A DNA stretch of 64,000 nt, taken from Pedobacter zeae. GTDB taxonomy: Bacteria; Bacteroidota; Bacteroidia; Sphingobacteriales; Sphingobacteriaceae. The DNA lies in the NCBI RefSeq assembly GCF_014196715.1, contig NZ_JACIEF010000002.1, positions 744,001-808,000 of the forward strand. Direction: 5' to 3'. The notes under the pieces are model-generated. The model made no database searches and was not told where the DNA came from. It worked only from the letters and a program-made list of their open reading frames with translations. The position numbers and the translations under genes are program-made. Of this stretch, positions 1-8,138 are shown piece after piece (position 1 is the first letter of the stretch; each line of letters starts with the position of its first letter).

Positions 1-383
1 TAATCGCGTAAAAGTTCCAGTAAAAACTTTAACAGCACATAATTAGCCAGGATATTGATGAACTGCAGGTTCAAAAACCTAAATAATTGTACCCGGCCTT
101 TTAGCTCACTGTGCGTAAATATAACGTACTTGTTAAGCAAAAAGCTGGTTGGGATGGCAACGGCATAGTCTACGAGTAATGAGGCCGTTTCTCTTTGCAG
201 CACAATTATACCAAAATTTACGGCTTCCGTTTTAAAAATGAAAAAGTAAGCAAAGTAATAACTTAAAATGCCCAGCAAGAGTGTGCTGCCACCGGTAGCC
301 AAATACCTGAAATTATGTAAAGAAATAATTTTTTTAAAAGGTGGGTGAAAAAAATCTATTGCGGCTAAAATGGCGTTACGCAT
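1..383 (-). CDS. GtrA-like membrane protein, 3' part cut off by the window edge
   Basis: Reading the minus strand from the ATG at 383 gives about 127 codons open to the window edge. The protein shows a hydrophobic stretch with the GtrA-family features: F-R-Y-L-A-T-G-G near residue 25, several membrane segments, and the conserved F-L-L-N-K-Y-V-I-F-T block near residue 83. GtrA proteins are small four-helix membrane proteins often tied to moving polyprenyl-linked sugars for cell-surface glycans. The C-terminus is missing because the window starts here. No glycosyltransferase partner is visible. The family call rests on the NKYVF-type motif and topology. Confidence 0.75.
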   Translation of the reverse strand, partial: MRNAILAAIDFFHPPFKKIISLHNFRYLATGGSTLLLGILSYYFAYFFIFKTEAVNFGIIVLQRETASLLVDYAVAIPTSFLLNKYVIFTHSELKGRVQLFRFLNLQFINILANYVLLKFLLELLRD

Positions 384-470
384 TACTTGAAACTGTTCGT
401 TGTTATTTTTTGGCGCAATTTACAATTAAATTTTTATTGACACCGTAATGGGATCATTTAAGTCTTTTTA

Positions 471-1157
471 TTAATGGTTGGTGTAATATGCAGGTTGTGC
501 TACAAAATCGATCACGGCGCACCAGCTGTACGATGGATGCGGCTGAATGCTCACCCCAACGGTATTCAGTTTATATTTTTGATCGAGCAGATTAAACCGG
601 TGACCAAGCGAAGGTACCCCACAATCTAGTAATAAATGACATACAATGTCTAAACTGTTCGAATACCCAAAGTCGATATTTTCGCTCATCGCTCTATTGG
701 GGAAATATTTAGATAAGCGTGTTGAAAACTTATCTCCGTTGCTGCTTTCGTGTGTATCGAGGTTGTTTCGGTTCAGATCCTGGGCATGGCTACGGCTTAA
801 TGCGGTAAGCTTATCATCGGGATAAAATACAGGTAGATTTTTTATCCCCCTTAAATGTTTTAGTAAAGAGGTATAATAGCTATTGTTACGGGTAATCCGC
901 AGTTCATTATAATTTCTGTATTGCTTTACCTTAGCGTTGTAGTTATTAATGTAATCTTCTAAAAAAGTGTAATAAAACTTTTCGCCATCAATGCGGATGA
1001 GGTTCATATACATGACCACGTTTTTCTCTTCGTTGGTTAAATAAGAAGCATTTGCTGCGGTATTGGCCCTGCGAAACTCCGCATCTGTCCATTTCTGGGC
1101 ATTTGCATCGGTAACAAAAATTAAGAATATAAGGGTAGGTAGAAGTATTTTACGCAT
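471..1157 (-). CDS. Secreted CAP-domain (SCP/PR1-like) protein
   Basis: 228 aa with an N-terminal signal peptide (cleavage likely after DANA, residue 20). The rest matches the CAP fold: an early helix ending in M-N-L-I-R, L-S-R-S-H-A-Q-D-L (first CAP His), H-E-S-S-N-G, the S-E-N-I block, a G-H-R-F-N-L-L block with the second His, and a V-G-V-S-I strand near the end. CAP proteins are extracytoplasmic; their biochemical role in bacteria is mostly unknown. It stands alone downstream of the SDR gene, separated from it by a strong inverted repeat. A secreted or periplasmic location is inferred from the signal peptide. Confidence 0.8.
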   Translation of the reverse strand: MRKILLPTLIFLIFVTDANAQKWTDAEFRRANTAANASYLTNEEKNVVMYMNLIRIDGEKFYYTFLEDYINNYNAKVKQYRNYNELRITRNNSYYTSLLKHLRGIKNLPVFYPDDKLTALSRSHAQDLNRNNLDTHESSNGDKFSTRLSKYFPNRAMSENIDFGYSNSLDIVCHLLLDCGVPSLGHRFNLLDQKYKLNTVGVSIQPHPSYSWCAVIDFVAQPAYYTNH

Positions 1158-1265
1158 CTGATGGTTTTCATGGATAACGGCATTTGATGCAAATTATTTT
1201 CCGTTCGGAAATTTAGATCGTGTTTAAGCCACAGCATTTAGCGGTTACAAGCTACAACTAAAATT

Positions 1266-1316
1266 AACCACGAAGGCACAAAGAAATAGCCTTCCTGCCA
1301 TGGTGCCTTCGTGGTT
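1266..1316. terminator. Perfect 14-bp inverted repeat, likely terminator; also a dispersed-repeat type
   Basis: The arms 1266-1279 and 1303-1316 are perfect complements (AACCACGAAGGCAC and its reverse complement) around a 23-nt loop. It lies just past the 3' end of the SDR gene (minus strand) and before the CAP gene. There is no long T run, so it may act as an RNA hairpin or be a copy of a dispersed intergenic palindrome rather than a classical intrinsic terminator. Confidence 0.6.
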
Positions 1317-1332
1317 GGATAAAAGAGTTGGT

Positions 1333-2097
1333 TTATAAAAACATACCGCCTGATGCCTCAATGCGCTGAGCATTGATCCATCTGGCATCTTCGGTACATA
1401 AAAATGCAACTATGCCGCCAATATCGTCAGGCAAACCCACGCGGCCTAAGGCAGTATTGGCAGCTATTCCCGCATTGAGTTGATCGTTATCGCGTACCAC
1501 ACCACCACCAAAATCGGTTTCTATAGCGCCAGGGGCAATGATGTTCGATCTGATTCCTCTTGCTCCCAATTCTTTGGCCTGGTATTTTGTTAAGGTTTCC
1601 ATTGCACCTTTCATCGAAGCATAGGCCGCATAACCCGGGGTTGCAAAACGGGCGAGCCCTGAAGAAATATTAATGATGCCACCACCATCATTTAATAATG
1701 GCAGAGCTTTTTGGGTTAAAAAGAAAGCTCCTTTATAATGGATGTTTACCAAGGCATCAAATTGTTCCTCGGTAGTATCGGCAAATGATGCATGGATGCC
1801 AATCCCGGCATTATTAACCAGGAAGTCGAACTTTTCTGCATGGAAAACAGATTTTAGCACGCTTTTAACTTCCGTAAAAAAGCTATCAAAAGTTTTAGAG
1901 TCGCCAACATTTAACTGTATTGCTGCTGCCGGTACACCCAATGCATTTATTTCGTTTACAGTATCTTCTGCTTCCCCTTTTTTAGATTGATAGGTAATTA
2001 TTACACCAATTCCTTTTGCCGCAATTTTTAAGGCTGCGTTTTTTCCCAGTCCGCGGCTACCACCGGTTACCAGGGCAATTTTATTTTGTGTTTCCAT
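1333..2097 (-). CDS. Short-chain dehydrogenase/reductase (SDR) family oxidoreductase
   Basis: 254 aa classical SDR. It has the TGGSRGLG cofactor motif (residues 11-18), the N-N-A-G motif near 94, the catalytic Ser in N-I-S-S and the Y-A-S-M-K pair (YxxxK), and a P-G-A-I-E-T-D segment after the active site. It should reduce or oxidise a carbonyl/hydroxyl group with NAD(P)(H); Ser/Arg after the first Gly favours NADP(H). The substrate cannot be told from sequence. It lies 87 bp downstream of an AraC-type regulator on the same strand but has its own TAnnTTTG box, so the regulator may control it without strict co-transcription. Confidence 0.9.
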   Translation of the reverse strand: METQNKIALVTGGSRGLGKNAALKIAAKGIGVIITYQSKKGEAEDTVNEINALGVPAAAIQLNVGDSKTFDSFFTEVKSVLKSVFHAEKFDFLVNNAGIGIHASFADTTEEQFDALVNIHYKGAFFLTQKALPLLNDGGGIINISSGLARFATPGYAAYASMKGAMETLTKYQAKELGARGIRSNIIAPGAIETDFGGGVVRDNDQLNAGIAANTALGRVGLPDDIGGIVAFLCTEDARWINAQRIEASGGMFL

Positions 2098-2117
2098 TTT
2101 TTTGTTTTTTTATTAAA

Positions 2118-2125
2118 CAAAATTA
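2118..2125 (-). promoter_or_regulatory. TAnnTTTG -7 box of the SDR gene
   Basis: TAATTTTG on the minus strand, 20 nt before the SDR start codon. It matches the Bacteroidetes -7 consensus TAnnTTTG. No convincing -33 TTTG element was identified. Confidence 0.5.
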
Positions 2126-2184
2126 GCTGGAAATCGGCTGTAAAAATGGTGACAGCTTCAGTAAAAATGGTGACTGTTTAAGTT

Positions 2185-2592
2185 TTATGTGGTGATAATT
2201 TCCTGATTTGTAGCCAAAGACCTAAAATATGCCTCCCGGTACTGCTTTGGGGTCTGGCCGGCAAAGTGTTTAAAAAACTTGGTAAAGTTGGAGGGATCGT
2301 AAGTTAATATCCTGGCAATTTCGGCAATAGGCATACTTACATTCTGTAGCATTGCTTTAGAAATTTCCATTAAACGTTCTTCAAAAAAGAAACATGGCGA
2401 ATGCCCGGTCGCGGCCTTAATGGTATTGCTTAAATGTGTAGGATGCACATGAATAAGATCTGCAAAATCTCTAACCTCGAACATTTCTGTAGCCCGGCCA
2501 GATACGATATCATCAAGGTGTTTATCTAATTCTTTTAAATAATCTGCTGCAATTTCATGCCGACGGGCAAAAAACTTCTGTGGAATTTTCAT
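2185..2592 (-). CDS. AraC-family transcriptional regulator, DNA-binding domain only
   Basis: 135 aa, shorter than the usual 250-300 aa of AraC proteins because the N-terminal ligand-binding half is absent. The double helix-turn-helix runs from about residue 35 to 130: V-H-P-T-H-L-S-N-T-I in the first HTH, and P-I-A-E-I-A followed by D-P-S-N-F-T-K-F-F-K-H-F-A-G-Q-T-P-K-Q-Y-R in the second, which is the AraC signature. It sits directly upstream of the SDR gene on the same strand, its most likely target. With no sensor domain it may respond to its own level or to a partner protein. Confidence 0.85.
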   Translation of the reverse strand: MKIPQKFFARRHEIAADYLKELDKHLDDIVSGRATEMFEVRDFADLIHVHPTHLSNTIKAATGHSPCFFFEERLMEISKAMLQNVSMPIAEIARILTYDPSNFTKFFKHFAGQTPKQYREAYFRSLATNQEIITT

Positions 2593-2614
2593 AAAAATGA
2601 TTTTGATCGCTGAA

Positions 2615-2622
2615 CAAATATA
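2615..2622 (-). promoter_or_regulatory. TAnnTTTG -7 box of the AraC-type gene
   Basis: TATATTTG on the minus strand, 22 nt before the regulator's ATG; an exact match to the Bacteroidetes -7 consensus. Confidence 0.55.
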
Positions 2623-2712
2623 CCATCAAAGCCATTGATTATGAAATAGACTCATACACATTTGTACTTTTGCTACTTAGAGATTATAGATCAAAAAATC
2701 CGTTGTAAAAGA

Positions 2713-2750
2713 AAAGCCGCTGATGGTTAAATCAACGGCTTAATATTTTT
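2713..2750 (-). terminator. Intrinsic terminator of the two-repeat lipoprotein gene
   Basis: The arms 2714-2724 and 2731-2741 form an 11-bp stem with one G-U pair. Read on the minus strand the stem is followed by a T-rich run (TTCTTTT). It lies about 15 bp past the stop codon at 2759. Confidence 0.7.
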
Positions 2751-2758
2751 AAATACTT

Positions 2759-3631
2759 TTACAGTTTACTAAAAGGTAAATCAAAAGTTCCGTCTGTAAT
2801 ATTTACTGACGTATTTATGGTTGTATTCTGGTTGGCACCACTGAAGAAAAATGTTCCTTTCAACTTATTTCCGGCTTCGCTGGTAATAACCAAAGTACCC
2901 GCGTCTGCATAAAATGAACCGGTTTGACTTTGGTCTTTCATATAAACACCAGTTCCGTCCTTTGCTATATCATAAGTGCCTACGCCTTTGTATTCGACAA
3001 TCGAAATAAGCAGGCGTTTATCGCCATTTACCGTTGTAATTGTTAATAATTTGCCCGCAGGAGAATTTACAGATACTGCTTCGCCGGTAAAGCCTATGGC
3101 AGTACCATCTACTTTTGCATTTAAATTGTTGGTACTGTTATTCGTTTCAGGGATTTTTGCCGGCACTAAACTGATGTTAAACTGGCCTTCGCTAATGGTT
3201 TTGGTGGCTAAAGTTAAATAATTTTGCCCTTTAAATTCGAAAGTGCCTTTAATGTATTGGCCGGCTAAATAGCTAGTAATCTTAATTTCACCATTGGTGG
3301 CGCTGAGGTAGGCCTCCTGGAGGCCTAGATTATTCGGAAGATATGTAGCTATGTTACTATCAGATAAAGTATATGTACCAACCCCCTTAAAATCACTGAT
3401 CAATAAACTAAAACCACTGGTTGCTTTATTCCCCAAAAGCTGCACAGTAGTTTTTCCATCGATTACATAAGTTTGGGCAGTGGCTAAGGTGCATTTCAAT
3501 AAAACGCCATCAACTTTTCCGCTCATTGATGATGAATCCCAATCAGGGTGGTAATCGATTTCTTTTTTACAGGATGAGGTAATTAGAAGGCATATCAGTG
3601 CCAGTAAGGATAATTTAAATGGAGTTTTCAC
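2759..3631 (-). CDS. Lipoprotein with two DUF6252-like repeats
   Basis: 290 aa with a lipobox (L-I-T-S-S-C, Cys21), so lipid-anchored. The mature part is an internal duplication: residues about 38-155 and 170-288 share the pattern K-V-D-G, then a strand pair, then L-L-I-S with K/E-G-V-G-T-Y, then a G-T-F-x-F strand and an S/T-x-G-x-F end. This layout resembles the DUF6252 family of Bacteroidota lipoproteins. Function unknown. It is a single gene with its own terminator. The repeat is seen directly; the family assignment is by resemblance. Confidence 0.7.
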   Translation of the reverse strand: MKTPFKLSLLALICLLITSSCKKEIDYHPDWDSSSMSGKVDGVLLKCTLATAQTYVIDGKTTVQLLGNKATSGFSLLISDFKGVGTYTLSDSNIATYLPNNLGLQEAYLSATNGEIKITSYLAGQYIKGTFEFKGQNYLTLATKTISEGQFNISLVPAKIPETNNSTNNLNAKVDGTAIGFTGEAVSVNSPAGKLLTITTVNGDKRLLISIVEYKGVGTYDIAKDGTGVYMKDQSQTGSFYADAGTLVITSEAGNKLKGTFFFSGANQNTTINTSVNITDGTFDLPFSKL

Positions 3632-3679
3632 GAGGGTTAATTTGTTGTGGTTAAATAATCTGGCGCTAAGATAAATAAT

Positions 3680-4366
3680 TTAGTCAAACGCTAATGAAAA
3701 GGTATGTAGCTTTTTAACAAATTTTTCCCGCTGATACCAGTCATTATAAACCAGTTCTACCTGTTTAACATCAAAAGTACCAAAATCAAAATTACGGTAC
3801 TTTTCCATCAGGCTAACCAATGCGTCAGGATTTTGCAAAGGATTGTTAAACCGTACAACGGTGGCGTGTGCTGTTTGTATGGCATATCGCTTATCGATGC
3901 TTTGCTTTAGCCCAGAATTTTTGAAGGTTTTGCGTAAATCATCCCTGATTTCATTTAAGGTATCGGTTAAAAAACCCTGAATGAGGATGCACGAAGGAGA
4001 GGCCGTAAGTCCTCTGAACTGAATTTTGAATCCCTGATGCCGATTTAAAACTTCCCGAATAAGGCTAACGTAATCCTGTACCTGGATATTCTTTAAATCA
4101 AAGCCCTCATAACAGGAAATGATCGACATCAAAGTGATATGGATATCGGCATTTTGATAATAATACTGGTCCGGCTCAGTAGCTTTTACTTCAGCCAAAA
4201 ATTGTTGGATTTGGGTTTTGGTAGCCAGGTCAGGTCTGATTACCAGGGTAATGCCAAAGCGCCTGTCGGTTTCATCATTAATTAAAGGATCAGTTTCGTA
4301 TTCACCTAAAGTAATTTTTGTAATAGCATCTTTATAAAGTTTATTGTAGTGTTCGGCTAAATTCAT
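3680..4366 (-). CDS. 2H phosphoesterase superfamily protein (2'-5' RNA ligase-like)
   Basis: 228 aa. Two HxT motifs define the 2H active site: H-I-T-L near residue 76 and H-A-T-V-V-R-F near 182, about 105 residues apart as expected. Such enzymes act on 2',3'-cyclic or 2',5'-linked phosphoesters; bacterial members include RNA ligase/cyclic phosphodiesterases (LigT/ThpR). The N-terminal 40 residues precede the domain. The gene follows glyS on the same strand but a strong terminator separates them. The precise substrate cannot be assigned. Confidence 0.75.
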   Translation of the reverse strand: MNLAEHYNKLYKDAITKITLGEYETDPLINDETDRRFGITLVIRPDLATKTQIQQFLAEVKATEPDQYYYQNADIHITLMSIISCYEGFDLKNIQVQDYVSLIREVLNRHQGFKIQFRGLTASPSCILIQGFLTDTLNEIRDDLRKTFKNSGLKQSIDKRYAIQTAHATVVRFNNPLQNPDALVSLMEKYRNFDFGTFDVKQVELVYNDWYQREKFVKKLHTFSLAFD

Positions 4367-4378
4367 TTCATTTTATAC

Positions 4379-4406
4379 AAAAAAGTCGCAGGTTTTAGCC
4401 TGCGAC
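4379..4406 (-). terminator. Intrinsic terminator of glyS
   Basis: Perfect 8-bp GC-rich stem (4385-4392 with 4399-4406, arm GTCGCAGG) and a 6-nt loop. On the minus strand it is followed by TTTTTT. It lies 53 bp past the glyS stop codon. Confidence 0.85.
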
Positions 4407-4458
4407 TGAATATGATTTCGTTGGATGCTGAATTTATTTCAGCATCACGATTCCCGTT

Positions 4459-6102
4459 TTAAGCGAGCAAAGTTTTCCAGCTTACTGCTGATCCAATGAT
4501 GTTCTCTAAATCTGCAATGGCTACACGTTCCTGCTCCATGCTGTCGCGGTGGCGAATCGTAACCGTATTATCCTCTAAACTCTGATGGTCTACAGTGATA
4601 CAGAACGGCGTACCTACAGCATCCTGGCGGCGGTAACGTTTACCAATCGCATCTTTCTCTTCGTAAATACAGTTGAAATCCAATTTCAATGCATCCATAA
4701 TTTCGCGTGCTTTTTCTGGCAGGCCATCTTTTTTCGTCAACGGGAAAATAGCCACTTTATAAGGGGCCAAAGCAGGGTGTAAGCGCAGTAAAGTACGGCT
4801 ATCCTGTTTATCTTCGGTGCTTAAATCCTGTTCTTCGAAAGCATTGATCATCGTTAACAGGAACATACGGTCTAAACCGATCGAAGTTTCGATTACATAA
4901 GGAACGTAATTACCATAAGGTTTCCCCTCTTCATTTAAGTCGTTATCGAAATACTGCATTTTTTTACCCGAATATTCCTGGTGCTGCGTTAAATCGAAAT
5001 CGGTACGGCTGTGGATTCCTTCAACTTCTTTAAAACCAAATGGGAATTCGAATTCAATATCAGTAGCCGCATTGGCATAGTGTGCCAGTTTAACATGGTC
5101 GTGATAACGGTATTTCTCAGGATTGGTGCCTAAGGCCTTATGCCATTTTAAACGGGCTTCCTTCCAGTATTCGAACCATTTTTTATCTTCACCCGGACGA
5201 ACGAAAAACTGCATTTCCATTTGTTCGAACTCGCGCATGCGCATAATGAACTGGCGGGCAATTACCTCATTTCTGAAAGCCTTACCAATCTGTGCAATAC
5301 CGAAGGGGATTTTCATCCTGCCTGATTTTTGTACGTTCAAAAAGTTAACAAAAATACCCTGGGCAGTTTCCGGACGCAGGTATACCTCGTCACTTCCCTC
5401 AGCCATGGCGCCAAATTGCGTACTGAACATCAGGTTAAACTGGCGTACCTCTGTCCAGTTCGAAGTTTTAGAAATCGGACAGATTACTTTATAATTTACG
5501 ATTAAATCCTTTAGCTGTGCTAAGTTCTCAGATTTAAGTGCAAGGTTCATTTCTACTTCAAGTGCTAAACCTTTTTTTACAAATCTCCAGCTTGCCTCCT
5601 CAACAAAAGGATATTTAGCCGCATCCAAAATGGTTGCCTCGTCTTTAAAACCCGGAATCCAGGCGGCCTGGCCTTCATCGCTTAGGGCCAGTATTTCTTG
5701 TTGAAATTCTTCAAATTTAGCTCGGTTTGCCTCGCTGAAATTGGCCAATTCAGCATATAATTCGTCAATTTTATTCTCCAATAACTGATCTGCACGGTAA
5801 CGTTTTTTCGAATCCTTATTATCGATCATCGGATCGTTAAAACCATCTACGTGTCCGCTGGCTTTCCAAACTTTAGGATGCATAAAAATTGCAGAATCGA
5901 TCCCCACAATGTTTTCGTGCATCTGTACCATGGCTTTCCACCAGTAAGTTTTAATGTTGTTTTTTAACTCGGCACCCAACTGGCCATAGTCGTAAACGGC
6001 ACTTAAGCCATCATATATTTCGCTGCTCTGGAATACAAAACCGTATTCTTTAGCGTGTGATATTACATTTTTAAATTGTTCGTCGTTATTCTTTTGAGCC
6101 AT
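4459..6102 (-). CDS. glyS: Glycine--tRNA ligase (dimeric, class II)
   Basis: 547 aa; charges tRNA-Gly with glycine using ATP in the cytoplasm. The N-terminal block with S-A-V-Y-D-Y-G and the W-x-A-S-G-H-V motif (near residue 80) is the single-chain alpha2-type GlyRS. Class II motif 2 is visible as F-R-N-E-V (near 275) and motif 3 as G-L-D-R-M (near 405). The C-terminal anticodon-binding domain starts near 445 (P-Y-K-V-A-I-F-P-L). Length is normal. A TAnnTTTG box lies 8 nt upstream of the ATG, predicting a very short leader. Confidence 0.97.
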   Translation of the reverse strand: MAQKNNDEQFKNVISHAKEYGFVFQSSEIYDGLSAVYDYGQLGAELKNNIKTYWWKAMVQMHENIVGIDSAIFMHPKVWKASGHVDGFNDPMIDNKDSKKRYRADQLLENKIDELYAELANFSEANRAKFEEFQQEILALSDEGQAAWIPGFKDEATILDAAKYPFVEEASWRFVKKGLALEVEMNLALKSENLAQLKDLIVNYKVICPISKTSNWTEVRQFNLMFSTQFGAMAEGSDEVYLRPETAQGIFVNFLNVQKSGRMKIPFGIAQIGKAFRNEVIARQFIMRMREFEQMEMQFFVRPGEDKKWFEYWKEARLKWHKALGTNPEKYRYHDHVKLAHYANAATDIEFEFPFGFKEVEGIHSRTDFDLTQHQEYSGKKMQYFDNDLNEEGKPYGNYVPYVIETSIGLDRMFLLTMINAFEEQDLSTEDKQDSRTLLRLHPALAPYKVAIFPLTKKDGLPEKAREIMDALKLDFNCIYEEKDAIGKRYRRQDAVGTPFCITVDHQSLEDNTVTIRHRDSMEQERVAIADLENIIGSAVSWKTLLA

Positions 6103-6110
6103 AATGGAGG

Positions 6111-6118
6111 CAAATATA
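6111..6118 (-). promoter_or_regulatory. TAnnTTTG -7 box of glyS, 8 nt from the start codon
   Basis: TATATTTG on the minus strand with only 8 nt before the glyS ATG, so the transcript should start at or just before the start codon. Confidence 0.55.
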
Positions 6119-6125
6119 ATAAAAA

Positions 6126-6160
6126 GGCGGAGGGTTTAAAGGTATAAGGTTGAAGGTTTT
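6126..6160. repeat. Degenerate heptanucleotide array (unit like AAGGTTT)
   Basis: Five consecutive seven-base units can be laid out from 6126, with GG recurring in phase (for example AGGTATA then AGGTTGA). It lies upstream of glyS, between divergent genes. Confidence 0.55.
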
Positions 6161-6318
6161 TGATCACCTAAAACCAACGCTATTGTGATACTGAATTTAT
6201 TCCAGCTATCTTTTATGGAAAGGAATTAGATACATGATCAGTCAGCTTATATGTTCCTGCATTTCTTATATGATTAAATATATAGTGAAGCAATAACGCT
6301 GCTAATCGGTTTACCCAA

Positions 6319-6360
6319 CATTTAACATTCCATTTTACCGCTTCCATTTTCCATTTTTTC
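6319..6360. repeat. Degenerate heptanucleotide array (unit like CATTCCA)
   Basis: Six seven-base units from 6319, for example CATTTAA, CATTCCA, then after one unit GCTTCCA and TTTTCCA; CCA recurs at multiples of 7. It ends two bases before the -7 box of the GDPD gene. Confidence 0.55.
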
Positions 6361-6361
6361 C

Positions 6362-6369
6362 TACTTTTG
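6362..6369 (+). promoter_or_regulatory. TAnnTTTG -7 box of the GDPD gene, 4 nt from the start codon
   Basis: TACTTTTG with only 4 nt before the ATG at 6374. Transcription should start at or inside the start codon. Confidence 0.55.
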
Positions 6370-6373
6370 AAAT

Positions 6374-7294
6374 ATGAAATACCATTACTTACTATGCTGG
6401 TTGGTTATTGCCGTTTTTAGCTCCTGCAAACCAGAAGAAAAAAGCCACCAATATATCAGGTTTAGTAGCACGGAAGAGTTATACCGATTCTTAAAATGGT
6501 CGCCTGAAGGCCGTTTTCCTTTAATCAGTGCCCACCGTGGCGGTCCGATGCCCGGTTTTCCTGAAAACTGTATCGAAACATTCGATAATGCCACTACCTA
6601 TAACCCCGTCATAATTGAATTCGATATTGCCTATAGCAAAGATTCTGTTATGGTTCTTATGCACGATGATCAACTAGACAGGACCTCTACAGGCAAAGGA
6701 CCTGTTGCAAATTATACCTATGCAGAGTTAAGGGCTTTTAACCTGAAAGATAACGAGGGTAATGAAACTAAATTTAAGATCCCCAGCCTGGATAGCGTAC
6801 TCAGTTGGAGCAAAGGCAAGGTGTTATTAACCATCGATTTAAAAAAAGGTGTTTCTTATGCCAAAGTGATCGAAAAAGTGAGGCAGTATAAAGCAGAAAG
6901 CAATTCAATAATCATTACCTATACTGCCGGTCAGGCTAAAGAGGTGCACCAACTTGCTCCGGATTTAATGATATCTGCTTCTGTGCAAAAGAAAGCGGAG
7001 TTGAAAAGGTTAAACAGCATAGGGATTCCCAATAACCGGATAGTCGCTTTTGTTGGCGTTTCTGCACCCGGTAAGGATTTTTATCAATACCTGCACAGCA
7101 AGGGCATTACCACTATTTTAGGCACAATGGGTAATATTGATGAAAGTGCCAAGGCAAGTCCTGCTAAAAATGTATACTATCATCTCGTTAATAACGGAGC
7201 CGATATTTTATCGGGCGATAATTTGCCACAGGCATCAGAAGAGCTGGATAAATTTAGGTATAATAAAAAATTAAGTTCTACGCATATTAATTAA
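6374..7294 (+). CDS. Glycerophosphodiester phosphodiesterase family lipoprotein
   Basis: 306 aa with a lipobox (F-S-S-C, Cys19). The GDPD TIM-barrel motifs are clear: A-H-R-G-G-P near 55 (first catalytic His), P-E-N-C-I-E-T-F, I-E-F-D-I (metal-binding Glu and Asp), M-H-D-D-Q-L-D-R-T (second catalytic His) and I-P-S-L-D near 136. It should hydrolyse glycerophosphodiesters to glycerol-3-phosphate and an alcohol outside the cytoplasm. It is somewhat short but reaches the final barrel strand. Monocistronic by spacing. Confidence 0.9.
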   Translation: MKYHYLLCWLVIAVFSSCKPEEKSHQYIRFSSTEELYRFLKWSPEGRFPLISAHRGGPMPGFPENCIETFDNATTYNPVIIEFDIAYSKDSVMVLMHDDQLDRTSTGKGPVANYTYAELRAFNLKDNEGNETKFKIPSLDSVLSWSKGKVLLTIDLKKGVSYAKVIEKVRQYKAESNSIIITYTAGQAKEVHQLAPDLMISASVQKKAELKRLNSIGIPNNRIVAFVGVSAPGKDFYQYLHSKGITTILGTMGNIDESAKASPAKNVYYHLVNNGADILSGDNLPQASEELDKFRYNKKLSSTHIN

Positions 7295-7366
7295 CCACCG
7301 ATAAAAAGGATGAACACAGATCTGGTAGGTAACTTAAAAACTGTGTTTACCTGTATAATCTGCGGT
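7294..7366. repeat. Imperfect inverted repeat of a dispersed intergenic type
   Basis: The left arm (ACC...GATAAAAAGGATGAACACAG, 7294 onward) and the right arm (CTGTGTTTACCTGTATAATC, 7341 onward) are imperfect complements. A further partial copy of the right arm (CTGTATTGATCTGCG) lies at about 7401-7415. It is located between the GDPD gene and gldA, and could end the first transcript. Confidence 0.5.
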
Positions 7367-7428
7367 AAAAAAATAGGTTAAGTACATTTAACCTTAAAGT
7401 CTGTATTGATCTGCGAAAAAAATATAAA

Positions 7429-8136
7429 ATGAGTATTTCAGTTAAAAATCTTTCGAAACATTACGGTAAGCAAAAAGCGGTTGATGCCATCAGTTTTGAG
7501 GCTAAACCTGGCCGTATTCTTGGTTTTTTAGGCCCAAATGGAGCGGGTAAATCAACCACTATGCGCATGCTTACCGGTTATTTGGAGCCAACTTCTGGTA
7601 CAGCTGAAATTTTTGGAAAAAGCATTGAAAGTCAGGCTATAGAAGCTAAAAAACACATCGGTTACCTTCCTGAAAATACCCCATTATATGCCGATATGTA
7701 TGTAAAGGAGTTCTTAAGCTTTGTGGGGCAAACCTATAAAACCGATCATTTAGCTGTAAGGATTGATGAAGTGATTAAGATGGTTGGTTTAACGCCAGAG
7801 CAGCATAAAAAAATCGGCATGTTATCTAAAGGTTATCGCCAACGGGTGGGTTTGGCGCAAGCCATCATCCATGATCCGGAGGTTTTAATTTTGGATGAAC
7901 CCACTTCAGGCCTGGATCCGAATCAATTGGTCGACATCCGGCAGCTGATCAAAAAACTGGGTGCAGCTAAAACGGTTGTCATTTCCACGCACATCATGCA
8001 GGAAGTTGAAGCCATTTGCGACGATATCATCATCCTGAGTAAAGGCAAAATTGTGGCTAACAACTCACTTGAAGGCTTGAAAAAAGCACATCAGCAACAA
8101 TCACTAGAAGATATTTTCAGAAAGCTTACCGCATAG
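7429..8136 (+). CDS. gldA: Gliding motility ABC transporter ATP-binding protein GldA
   Basis: 235 aa ABC ATPase. Walker A GPNGAGKST at 35-43, signature S-K-G-Y-R-Q-R-V-G-L near 134, Walker B V-L-I-L-D-E-P, then T-S-G-L-D-P-N-Q-L and S-T-H-I-M-Q-E-V-E-A-I-C. The Y-L-P-E-N/H-x-P-L-Y segment, SKGYRQRVGL and LDPNQL are typical of GldA, which works with GldF and GldG in gliding/T9SS function. It lacks the C-terminal extension of about 60 aa seen in Flavobacterium GldA. An outer-membrane barrel gene starts 2 bp after the stop, and gldF-gldG lie 2.3 kb downstream. Confidence 0.85.
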   Translation: MSISVKNLSKHYGKQKAVDAISFEAKPGRILGFLGPNGAGKSTTMRMLTGYLEPTSGTAEIFGKSIESQAIEAKKHIGYLPENTPLYADMYVKEFLSFVGQTYKTDHLAVRIDEVIKMVGLTPEQHKKIGMLSKGYRQRVGLAQAIIHDPEVLILDEPTSGLDPNQLVDIRQLIKKLGAAKTVVISTHIMQEVEAICDDIIILSKGKIVANNSLEGLKKAHQQQSLEDIFRKLTA

Positions 8137-8138
8137 TT

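Noticed and set aside
7429..8136. The ABC ATPase at 7429 as the missing CcmA
   Set aside because: The YLPENTPLY, SKGYRQRVGL and LDPNQL motifs and closeness to gldFG identify GldA.
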